In this document: piece after piece, positions 57,443 through 64,000 of the stretch
How the letters are laid out: the number at the start of each line of letters is the position of its first letter
Numbering within the stretch: the first letter of the stretch is position 1
Source: Pseudomonas viridiflava
Lineage (GTDB): Bacteria; Pseudomonadota; Gammaproteobacteria; Pseudomonadales; Pseudomonadaceae
Length of the DNA: 64,000 nucleotides
Direction: 5' to 3'
Assembly: GCF_900590755.1 (NCBI RefSeq)
Contig: NZ_UUOC01000004.1
Location: 62,001 to 126,000, forward strand
Position numbers and translations under genes: made by a program
Notes under the pieces: model-generated
Databases searched by the model: none
The model's input: the letters and a program-made list of their open reading frames with translations, nothing else
What the model was told of the DNA's origin: nothing

Positions 57443-58060
57443 ATGACTGAACCGACCCGATCGACCCCGACTGCTTTTGAAATAACCCGACGCGAGAACT
57501 GCTTCCAGGGCTTCTACAAACTGGACAAATTGTATCTGCGTCACGAGCAGTTTGCAGGCGGCATGGGCACCGAAATCAGTCGCGAGCTGTTCGTGCGTCA
57601 CGACGCGGTTTGCGTGCTGCCGTATGACGCCAAGCGCGATGAAGTGGTGTTGATCGAGCAGTTCCGGGTGGGCGCGCTGGAGAAAACCGCCAACCCGTGG
57701 TTGATCGAACTGGTGGCCGGGCTGATCGACAAAGCGGAAGAACCAGAAGAAGTTGCTCACCGCGAAGCAGAGGAGGAAGCTGGGATTGTCTTCAGCGCCT
57801 TGTGGCCGATCACCAAATACTTTCCTTCACCCGGCGGCAGTGATGAGTTTGTTCACCTGTTCCTGGGGCGCTGTGAAAGTGAGGGGGCGGGGGGATTGCA
57901 CGGGCTGGAGTCAGAGGGTGAAGATATCCGCGTCACGGTGTGGTCATTTGATGATGCACTGCAAGCCGTGCGCGATGGGCGAATCATCAATGCATCGACA
58001 ATCATTGCGCTGCAATGGCTGGCATTGAACCGCACCGAAGTCAGGGGGTTATGGTCGTGA
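57443..58060 (+). CDS. nudF: ADP-ribose pyrophosphatase (Nudix hydrolase)
   Basis: 205 aa. Hydrolyses ADP-ribose and related ADP-sugars to AMP and sugar phosphate. Nudix box GLIDKAEEPEEVAHREAEEEAGI is at about 93-115 (Gly, then Glu, then REAEEEAG, all required residues kept). NudF-type features: NCFQGFYKLDKLYLRHEQF at the N-terminus and FPSPGGSDEFVHLFLGRC after the box. First gene of the run nudF-DUF1249-cpdA-esterase-parE. Named aspP in P. aeruginosa (PA4971). Confidence 0.95.
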   Translation: MTEPTRSTPTAFEITRRENCFQGFYKLDKLYLRHEQFAGGMGTEISRELFVRHDAVCVLPYDAKRDEVVLIEQFRVGALEKTANPWLIELVAGLIDKAEEPEEVAHREAEEEAGIVFSALWPITKYFPSPGGSDEFVHLFLGRCESEGAGGLHGLESEGEDIRVTVWSFDDALQAVRDGRIINASTIIALQWLALNRTEVRGLWS

Positions 58061-58503
58061 ATCTGATGCGCGAGCGCTACCGAGTTGATCTTGCCGGGCT
58101 GCAAGCTGCCTGCGAGGCCAACTATGCGCGCTTGATGCGTTTGCTGCCGGACATGCGCAACGCCCAGCGCTCACGCCGCGTCGCCGTCACTCAAGGCGAT
58201 CAAATGCTTGGCGTGCTGGCGGTTGAAGTACTGCTCGATTGCCCCTACACCACTACCTTGCAGGTGCGCCAGGAACACAGCCTGCCATGGCTGCCGATCC
58301 CGAGCCTGGAAGTGCAGGTCTACCACGACGCGCGCATGGCTGAAGTGATCGGCGCCGAACATGCGCGGCGCTTTCGCGGTATCTACCCATATCCCAACGC
58401 GGAAATGCACCAGCCGGATGAAAAGGCTCAGTTGAATCTGTTTTTGGGTGAGTGGTTGAGCCATTGCCTGGCGTGTGGGCATGAGTTTGAGGCGGTGCGG
58501 TGA
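58051..58503 (+). CDS. DUF1249 protein (YqiB-like)
   Basis: 150 aa from the ATG at 58051, overlapping the nudF stop. Family pattern: RYRVDLAGLQAACEANYARLMRLLP, LEVQVYHDARMAEVI, IYPYPNAEMHQPDEKAQLN and LSHCLACGHE. No signal or membrane segment. In E. coli yqiB lies in the same nudF-yqiB-cpdA-yqiA-parE cluster; the role is unknown. Followed after 22 bp by a family D palindrome. Confidence 0.9.
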   Translation: MVVNLMRERYRVDLAGLQAACEANYARLMRLLPDMRNAQRSRRVAVTQGDQMLGVLAVEVLLDCPYTTTLQVRQEHSLPWLPIPSLEVQVYHDARMAEVIGAEHARRFRGIYPYPNAEMHQPDEKAQLNLFLGEWLSHCLACGHEFEAVR

Positions 58504-58525
58504 AGTCTGATTTGGAATGAGCTCA

Positions 58526-58614
58526 TGTGGGAGCGGTGCTTGCCCGCGATGCAGGTGACGCAGATAGCAGGTCAATCGGGTCAAGCCTTATCGCGAGCAA
58601 GCTCGGCTCCCACA
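58526..58614. repeat. Palindromic intergenic repeat, family D
   Basis: TGTGGGAGCGGTGCTTGCCC and a slightly diverged inverted arm (GAGCAAGCTCGGCTCCCACA). Confidence 0.9.
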
Positions 58615-58767
58615 GGGATCACACCGTGTCAGACGCATCGCCATCGCTGCCTCGCGCTGCTCGTGAGCTACGGAAATTCGTATCTGCGACCCACCGCTCA
58701 TTCCCCGATTTGCCGACCCGTCAGCTTCCCACCATAATCGCCAGACTCTGCCCCAAGGAGATGGCTT

Positions 58768-59574
58768 TTGCCCAACGTCCCCGTTACTGACTCAGTCTTG
58801 CTCGTCCAGCTATCCGACAGCCATTTGTTCGCCACGGCGGAGGACACGCTGCTGGGCATGAAAACCCGCGAGAGTCTGCAGAAAGTCATTGAGTTGGTGC
58901 TGGCCGAGCAGCCCCATGTGGATCTGCTGGTTGCCAGTGGCGATGTTTCGCAAGACGGCAGTGTCGAGTCTTACGAGGCGTTTCGGCAGTTAAGTGATCA
59001 AATTCAGGCTCCCAAGCGCTGGTTTCCCGGCAATCATGATGAATCGCTGGAGATGCACCAGGCCGCGCAGCAGAGTGATTTGCTTGATCCGGTGATCGAT
59101 ATCGGCAACTGGCGGGTGACCTTGCTGGATTCCTCGGTGCCGGGTTCGGTGCCCGGTTATCTGCAGGATCAGCAGTTGCAGTTATTGGTCCAAGCCCTAA
59201 GTGAAGCCCCTGAGCGCCATCATCTGGTCTGTCTGCATCACAATCCGGTGCCTATTGGTTGTGCGTGGATGGACCCGATCGGCTTGCGCAATCCGGATGC
59301 TTTATTTGCCGTGCTGGAGCGTTTTCCGCAAGTACGGGCGGTGCTTTGGGGGCATGTGCATCAGGAATATGACCAGATGCGCAATGACGTGAGGCTGCTG
59401 GCGTCGCCGTCCACCTGTATCCAGTTCGCGCCGGGCAGTGTCGATTTCAAGGTTGATACCACGGCGCCCGGCTACCGCTGGCTGCGTCTGCACGACGACG
59501 GACGGTTGGCAACTGGCGTCTCTCGGGTGGTCGGCTTTGATTTTGAAGTGGACTACGGCGGCGACGGTTACTGA
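58768..59574 (+). CDS. cpdA: 3',5'-cyclic-AMP phosphodiesterase CpdA (TTG start)
   Basis: 268 aa. Calcineurin-type metallophosphoesterase: VQLSDSHLF (13-21), ASGDVSQDGSVESY near 56, FPGNHDE near 86, HHNPVP near 155, LWGHVHQEYD near 190, all metal ligands kept. The start is read as the TTG at 58768, since AAGGAG ends seven bases before it and no in-frame ATG fits. An ATG directly after AAGGAG at 58761 opens a different, nine-codon frame. Degrades cAMP and so tempers Vfr/Crp signalling; the P. aeruginosa gene (PA4969) is Vfr-activated. Confidence 0.93.
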   Translation: MPNVPVTDSVLLVQLSDSHLFATAEDTLLGMKTRESLQKVIELVLAEQPHVDLLVASGDVSQDGSVESYEAFRQLSDQIQAPKRWFPGNHDESLEMHQAAQQSDLLDPVIDIGNWRVTLLDSSVPGSVPGYLQDQQLQLLVQALSEAPERHHLVCLHHNPVPIGCAWMDPIGLRNPDALFAVLERFPQVRAVLWGHVHQEYDQMRNDVRLLASPSTCIQFAPGSVDFKVDTTAPGYRWLRLHDDGRLATGVSRVVGFDFEVDYGGDGY

Positions 59575-59668
59575 TCTTTACCCTGAAACATAGGTAAACG
59601 AGTCTTTCCCGGTTAGTCCCTGTAAACTGCGCGGCTTTGCACCCTTCAGTGCTCCAGGAGCGGACGGC

Positions 59669-60280
59669 GTGAACAACGAACAACCCACTCTGCTTTATAT
59701 TCACGGCCTGAACAGCTCGGCGCTGTCGAAAAAAGCCACCCAGCTGATTGCGCTGATGCAGTCGTTGGGGCTGAGTGAGCAGCTGCGCGTACCCGAATTG
59801 CATCACCATCCGCGTCAGGCCATGGTCCAGCTGGAATCGGCGATTGCCGAGCTCGGTCGGCCGCTGCTGGTCGGCAGCTCGCTCGGCGGCTACTATGCGA
59901 CTCATTTGGCAGAGCGTCACGGCCTCAATGCGGTGTTGATCAACCCGGCTGTCAATCCGCACCAGCTGTTTGACGGGTTTGTCGGGCCCCAGCAGAACTT
60001 CTACACCGGTGAAACCTGGGAGTTGACCCACGACCATGTTCACGCGCTGGCTGAGCTGCAAGTGCCTGCGCCGCACGATCCACAGCGTTATCAGGTCTGG
60101 TTGCAGACTGGCGACGAAACCCTTGATTATCGGCGCGCCGAAACGTTCTACCGGGCATGCGCGTTGCGTATCCAGGCAGGCGGCGACCACAGCTATCAAG
60201 GCTTCGCTGCGCAGTTGCCAGCTCTGTTGAGTTTTGCCGGATTTGCCCCTGAATTGTTGCAATACCCAGATCAAGTGTAG
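59669..60280 (+). CDS. YqiA-type alpha/beta-hydrolase esterase
   Basis: 203 aa, GTG start with AGGAG eight bases upstream. LLYIHGLNSSALSKKA at the N-terminus (oxyanion region), nucleophile elbow GSSLGGYYATHLAE near 70, catalytic His in GGDHSYQGF near 180. UPF0227/YqiA family; E. coli YqiA has weak palmitoyl-CoA/nitrophenyl-ester esterase activity. Its stop TAG (60278-60280) is inside the family B palindrome starting at 60276. Confidence 0.92.
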   Translation: MNNEQPTLLYIHGLNSSALSKKATQLIALMQSLGLSEQLRVPELHHHPRQAMVQLESAIAELGRPLLVGSSLGGYYATHLAERHGLNAVLINPAVNPHQLFDGFVGPQQNFYTGETWELTHDHVHALAELQVPAPHDPQRYQVWLQTGDETLDYRRAETFYRACALRIQAGGDHSYQGFAAQLPALLSFAGFAPELLQYPDQV

Positions 60281-60356
60281 GAGCTGCCGGAGGCTGCGAA
60301 TGGATCGAATCTCACCGTTTGGTTCAAATTGTTCGCAGCCTTCGGCAGCTCCTACA
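60276..60356. repeat. Palindromic intergenic repeat, family B, overlapping a stop codon
   Basis: TGTAGGAGCTGCCGGAGGCT and inverted AGCCTTCGGCAGCTCCTACA, between the YqiA-like gene and parE. The TAG of TGTAGG is the upstream gene's stop. Confidence 0.92.
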
Positions 60357-60389
60357 GGTTTTTCCACGAATTTCTGATGACGAGACCCC

Positions 60390-62294
60390 ATGGCCACTCC
60401 CAGCGCTAGCTCTTATAACGCAGACGCCATCGAAGTCCTCTCGGGCCTCGACCCGGTTCGCAAGCGTCCGGGCATGTACACCGACACCTCGCGTCCGAAC
60501 CACCTCGCCCAGGAAGTCATCGACAACAGCGTCGACGAAGCCCTGGCCGGTCATGCCAAATCGGTGCAGGTCATCCTGCATGCCGATAATTCTCTGGAAG
60601 TCTCCGACGACGGCCGTGGCATGCCTGTGGATATTCACCCGGAAGAAGGTGTTTCGGGTGTCGAGCTGATCCTTACCAAGCTCCATGCTGGTGGCAAGTT
60701 CTCCAACAAGAACTACCAGTTCTCCGGCGGCCTGCATGGCGTGGGCATCTCGGTGGTCAACGCGCTGTCGACCCTGGTCAAGGTCCGGGTCAAACGCGAT
60801 GGCAACGAATATGAAATGACCTTCACCGACGGCTATAAAGCCTCGGAGTTGGCCGTGGTCGGCACCGTCGGCAAGCGGAATACCGGGACCAGCGTGTATT
60901 TCGCGCCGGACCCTAAATATTTCGATACCCCGAAGTTTTCCGTCAGCCGCCTCAAGCACGTGCTCAAGGCCAAGGCTGTGCTTTGTCCGGGGCTGCTGGT
61001 CAGCTTTGAAGACAAAGCCACTGGCGAGAAAGTCGAATGGCATTACGAAGACGGCCTGCGCTCGTATTTGCAGGATTCGGTCAGTGATTTCCTGCGCCTG
61101 CCGGACGAACCGTTCTGTGGCAGCTTCGCCGGTAATAAAGAAGCGGTCGACTGGGCGCTGCTCTGGCTGCCGGAAGGTGGCGACAGCGTGCAGGAAAGCT
61201 ACGTCAACCTGATCCCTACGGCGCAGGGCGGCACTCACGTCAACGGTTTGCGCCAAGGCTTGCTGGACGCGATGCGCGAGTTCTGTGAATACCGCAACCT
61301 GCTGCCCCGTGGCGTGAAGCTGGCGCCGGAAGACGTGTGGGAGCGGATTGCGTTCGTCCTGTCGATGAAAATGCAGGAGCCGCAATTCTCCGGCCAGACC
61401 AAAGAGCGTCTGTCTTCACGTGAGGCGGCGGCGTTTGTGTCCGGCGTGGTCAAGGACGCGTTCAGCCTGTGGCTCAATGCGAACTCCGATCTGGGTATGC
61501 AGCTGGCTGAACTGGCGATCAACAACGCTGGTCGTCGTCTCAAGGCAAGCAAGAAAGTCGAGCGCAAACGCATCACGCAAGGCCCGGCATTGCCTGGCAA
61601 GCTTGCGGACTGCGCCGGGCAGGACCCGATGCGTTCCGAGCTGTTCCTGGTGGAAGGTGACTCCGCAGGCGGCTCGGCCAAGCAGGCGCGGGATAAAGAG
61701 TTTCAGGCGATCCTGCCGTTGCGCGGCAAGATCCTTAACACCTGGGAAGTCGATGGCGGTGAAGTCCTCGCCAGCCAGGAAGTGCACAACATTGCCGTGG
61801 CCATCGGCGTCGATCCCGGCGCAGCGGACATGAGCCAGCTGCGTTACGGCAAGATCTGCATCCTGGCCGACGCCGACTCTGACGGGCTGCACATTGCCAC
61901 GCTGCTGTGCGCCTTGTTCGTCCAGCATTTCCGTCCGTTGGTGGATGCCGGTCACGTGTACGTCGCTATGCCGCCGCTGTATCGCATCGACTTGGGTAAA
62001 GACATTTATTACGCGCTGGATGAAGCCGAGCGCGACGGGATTCTTGATCGTTTGGTGGCCGAGAAGAAACGCGGCAAACCGCAGGTCACGCGATTCAAAG
62101 GTCTGGGCGAAATGAACCCGCCGCAGTTGCGCGAAACCACCATGGACCCCAACACCCGCCGTCTGGTGCAGTTGACCCTGGACGATTTCGCCGCGACCTC
62201 GGAAATGATGGACATGCTACTGGCGAAAAAACGCGCCGGTGATCGTAAAAACTGGCTGGAGTCCAAAGGCAACCTCGCCGAGGTCCTGACTTGA
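60390..62294 (+). CDS. parE: DNA topoisomerase IV subunit B
   Basis: 634 aa. GHKL ATPase domain: VIDNSVDEALAGHA with the catalytic Glu region near 45, GRGMPVDIH near 75, and GLHGVGISVVNALS near 113. TOPRIM domain: LFLVEGDSAGGSAKQARD near 415 and ADADSDGLHIATLL near 495. C-terminal GLGEMNPPQLRETTMDP near 570. Pairs with ParC to unlink daughter chromosomes; fluoroquinolone target. parC starts 1.6 kb downstream. Confidence 0.98.
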   Translation: MATPSASSYNADAIEVLSGLDPVRKRPGMYTDTSRPNHLAQEVIDNSVDEALAGHAKSVQVILHADNSLEVSDDGRGMPVDIHPEEGVSGVELILTKLHAGGKFSNKNYQFSGGLHGVGISVVNALSTLVKVRVKRDGNEYEMTFTDGYKASELAVVGTVGKRNTGTSVYFAPDPKYFDTPKFSVSRLKHVLKAKAVLCPGLLVSFEDKATGEKVEWHYEDGLRSYLQDSVSDFLRLPDEPFCGSFAGNKEAVDWALLWLPEGGDSVQESYVNLIPTAQGGTHVNGLRQGLLDAMREFCEYRNLLPRGVKLAPEDVWERIAFVLSMKMQEPQFSGQTKERLSSREAAAFVSGVVKDAFSLWLNANSDLGMQLAELAINNAGRRLKASKKVERKRITQGPALPGKLADCAGQDPMRSELFLVEGDSAGGSAKQARDKEFQAILPLRGKILNTWEVDGGEVLASQEVHNIAVAIGVDPGAADMSQLRYGKICILADADSDGLHIATLLCALFVQHFRPLVDAGHVYVAMPPLYRIDLGKDIYYALDEAERDGILDRLVAEKKRGKPQVTRFKGLGEMNPPQLRETTMDPNTRRLVQLTLDDFAATSEMMDMLLAKKRAGDRKNWLESKGNLAEVLT

Positions 62295-62317
62295 TGCGAG
62301 GCGGGATTCGCCAATCT

Positions 62318-62407
62318 GTAGGAGCGCGCTTGCCCGCGATGGCGTTGTCTTTGCTTGCAGATATGTGTCGGATGTTCCGGCCCCATCGTGGGCAAGCGCG
62401 CTCCTAC
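62318..62407. repeat. Palindromic repeat, variant of family D, between parE and next gene
   Basis: TGTAGGAGCGCGCTTGCCCG and inverted GGGCAAGCGCGCTCCTAC. It ends three bases before the likely ATG at 62411 of the next gene and occupies the place where a ribosome site would be expected. Confidence 0.88.
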
Positions 62408-62410
62408 GGG

Positions 62411-63382
62411 ATGCTGATGCTGGCCGGGATTTTGATGTCGGCTGCCACTACGGCTTTCGCAGTCCCGCTGAAGCAGTTGGAACTGGTCTCCGAGCATCCG
62501 GTGGACGGTATGGTCGGCGGCAATCTGTCAGGGTTGGCGGTGTGCAATGGCCAGTTGTGGGCGATTTCTGATCGTGACGACAACCTGCTGTATCGCATGG
62601 ACAGGGCGCAAACCGTCTGGCAGGCCCAGGCGGACACCATCGATGTTCCGGAGGCGCCAGAAAGCGATTTACCCGCCAATTTACGCTCCCTGGCCAAACT
62701 CTCGTCTTTCGTCCGGGGCGGCAGTCTGGATTTCGAAGGCATCAGCTGCGACACCGCAGGCAACAAATACGTGGTCAGCGAAGCTCACGCCGAAGTCCTC
62801 AAAGTGCCGGTCGAGGGCAGCCCTGTCTGGTTGAAACTGCCTGCCGAACTGGTGGCTCAAGCCCGGGCCAAAGGCATGCTGCAACATTTCAACGCCATCT
62901 TTGAAGGCCTGGCGATCAGCCCCGAAGGCGATCGCCTGTGGTTGGCGGCCGAGCGGGAACAACGCGGATTACTGGTGGTGAGCCGCGTAAACGATAACTG
63001 GCGCTGCGAAGGCAGTTGCGTCCTGCGAACCGAGCCGGGCAAGGAAGTTTTACCGCCGCAAGTGGGCGGCAAATCGGTATCCCGGGACTTTGCTGATCTG
63101 TCCCTGTTCAACGGCAAGCTGTATGCCCTGGAGCGCTCGGCCTACCGCATCTGTCGTCGCTCGCTGCAAACAGGTGCCAGCGAACGTTGCTGGTCGTTTT
63201 CCGCAGAGGCGCTCAAGCCCCATCGGCTTTACGATCAGAAGTTCGGCCTGACCGAAGCGCTGGTCGTCGATGAGACGGGCGCCTGGGTTGGTGTAGATAA
63301 CAATTTTGGTGAACGCGCCGATGGCGAGAAACGCCCGATTGTCTGGCGTTTCGCAGCGCCGGATGGCGGCTGGAGCGAATGA
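62411..63382 (+). CDS. Exported phytase-like esterase-activity protein (PA4966-like)
   Basis: 323 aa from the ATG at 62411. A frame 40 codons longer exists, but those codons are translated palindrome, and the signal peptide MLMLAGILMSAATTAFA begins at 62411. Beta-propeller-type family called 'esterase-like activity of phytase': LSGLAVCNGQLWAISDRDDNLLYR, GGSLDFEGISCD, FEGLAISPEGDRLWLAAERE, LTEALVVDETGAWVGVDNN. Periplasmic; function untested. ATGA overlap with the next gene if that gene starts at 63379. Ribosome site absent or within the palindrome. Confidence 0.85.
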   Translation: MLMLAGILMSAATTAFAVPLKQLELVSEHPVDGMVGGNLSGLAVCNGQLWAISDRDDNLLYRMDRAQTVWQAQADTIDVPEAPESDLPANLRSLAKLSSFVRGGSLDFEGISCDTAGNKYVVSEAHAEVLKVPVEGSPVWLKLPAELVAQARAKGMLQHFNAIFEGLAISPEGDRLWLAAEREQRGLLVVSRVNDNWRCEGSCVLRTEPGKEVLPPQVGGKSVSRDFADLSLFNGKLYALERSAYRICRRSLQTGASERCWSFSAEALKPHRLYDQKFGLTEALVVDETGAWVGVDNNFGERADGEKRPIVWRFAAPDGGWSE

Positions 63383-63384
63383 CC

Positions 63385-63906
63385 ATGAGCCAGCAACCTC
63401 CCGGTAAACGTGCGGGGAAGGTGTTGATGGTTCTGGCCTGGGCGGCGGCGTTGTTTCTGGCGACACGTTACTTTGGCGAATGGGAACAGCGGCAGGAAAA
63501 CCCTAACGCGGTCGTCACCTCGCAACACGGTGATGGTTACATCGAAGTGCAACTGGTGGGCAATCGTCAGGGGCATTTCGTCAGCACGGGCAAGATCAAC
63601 AATCATGCCGTGCAGTTTTTGCTGGATACCGGGGCCACCGATGTAGCGATTCCGGGCGAGGTGGCTGACACCTTGCAGTTGCAACGGGGTGCGCCGGTCT
63701 GGGTCAGCACCGCCAATGGCCGCAGCGAGGGCTTTCGAACGTCCATCGAACGCCTGCAGCTGGGCGACATCGTCCTGAACAACGTGCGCGCCCTGGTGGT
63801 GCCCGGTCTGGACGGAGAACAAGTGCTGCTGGGCATGAGCGCAATGAAACAACTCGAATTCACCCAGCGCGGCGGCACCATGCTGCTGCGCCAGACGACG
63901 AAATAA
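63385..63906 (+). CDS. Membrane-anchored retropepsin-like aspartic protease (TIGR02281 type)
   Basis: 173 aa from the ATG at 63385, nine bases after GGAG; an ATG at 63379 overlapping the previous stop is the alternative. One N-terminal transmembrane anchor (VLMVLAWAAALFLATRYF), then a single retropepsin lobe with the active-site LLDTGATDVAIP near 75 and LGMSAMKQLEF near 153. Such proteins must dimerise to form a protease. Periplasmic face; substrate unknown. Precedes parC by 10 bp. PA4965 equivalent. Confidence 0.87.
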   Translation: MSQQPPGKRAGKVLMVLAWAAALFLATRYFGEWEQRQENPNAVVTSQHGDGYIEVQLVGNRQGHFVSTGKINNHAVQFLLDTGATDVAIPGEVADTLQLQRGAPVWVSTANGRSEGFRTSIERLQLGDIVLNNVRALVVPGLDGEQVLLGMSAMKQLEFTQRGGTMLLRQTTK

Positions 63907-63916
63907 TGAGGCACGC

Positions 63917-64000
63917 ATGAGCGACTCCCTTGACCTCAGCCTGGATGGCGTAGAACGCCGATCACTGGCTGACTTCACCGAACAGGCCTACCTCAACTAC
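63917..64000 (+). CDS. parC: DNA topoisomerase IV subunit A (partial, 5' end only)
   Basis: Only 28 codons before the window edge: MSDSLDLSLDGVERRSLADF and then TEQAYLNY. ERRSLADFTEQAYLNYSM-type beginnings are typical of Pseudomonas ParC, and the location after parE and the protease gene matches. Continues to the right of the window. Confidence 0.9.
   Translation, partial: MSDSLDLSLDGVERRSLADFTEQAYLNY

Overview
This window is a piece of a Pseudomonas chromosome. Gene content and order match what I remember of P. aeruginosa PAO1 over two blocks: the choline/betaine/carnitine transporter beside gbdR, and the long run msrA-dipA-aceF-aceE-glnE-LPS core genes-msbA-hldE-emrE-waaA-opmH-thiC-nudF-cpdA-parE-parC. 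It is not P. aeruginosa. The two blocks are adjacent here, ilvE is missing between glnE and waaF, and the gaps are filled with palindromic repeats of the kind common in the P. syringae and P. fluorescens groups. All family names come from reading the proteins; no search was run.

Layout. 1-2616 (minus): choXWV quaternary-amine ABC importer, with a possible AraC-type operator (two 21-bp-spaced direct repeats) upstream. 3603-4706: gbdR, its likely activator. 4707-9642: REP-rich accessory stretch with rlmJ, a halovibrin-like lipoprotein, an Ig-like remnant, a RAYT transposase and a four-unit REP array. 9643-13213 (minus): msrA and the c-di-GMP phosphodiesterase dipA. 13464-18153 (minus): aceE-aceF with a terminator. 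18537-21494: glnE, divergent from aceE over a gap that holds a pair of palindromic operator-like sites.

21722-46253 is the LPS core region: waaF, waaC, waaG, waaP, wapP, wapQ and a double-kinase gene, mostly overlapping by a few bases; then wapO, wapH, mig-14, dnpA, ssg, a wapR-like gene and waaL; then a small kinase gene on the minus strand, msbA and hldE. Together these build the heptose/phosphate inner core and the outer core, attach O antigen, and flip lipid A-core. The run is interrupted at about 28.7-33.7 kb by an inserted block of broken genes: the 3' part of a toxin with a tandem TIKI/ChaN-like domain, joined head to head at about 30,663 to pieces of a type VI secretion locus, including a TssM gene with its middle deleted.

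46364-64000: a minus-strand set (Nudix-like protein, aldo/keto reductase, FAD oxidoreductase, emrE), then waaA, opmH (minus), a TPP riboswitch with thiC and the predicted pyrimidine transporter cytX, a DUF3298-like lipoprotein, then nudF, a DUF1249 gene, cpdA, a YqiA-like esterase, parE, a phytase-like esterase gene, a retropepsin-like protease gene and the start of parC.

At least four families of imperfect palindromes (about 70-110 bp) recur, nearly always just after stop codons. At three genes the stop codon lies inside or at the edge of the palindrome. No tRNA, rRNA or CRISPR array was recognised.
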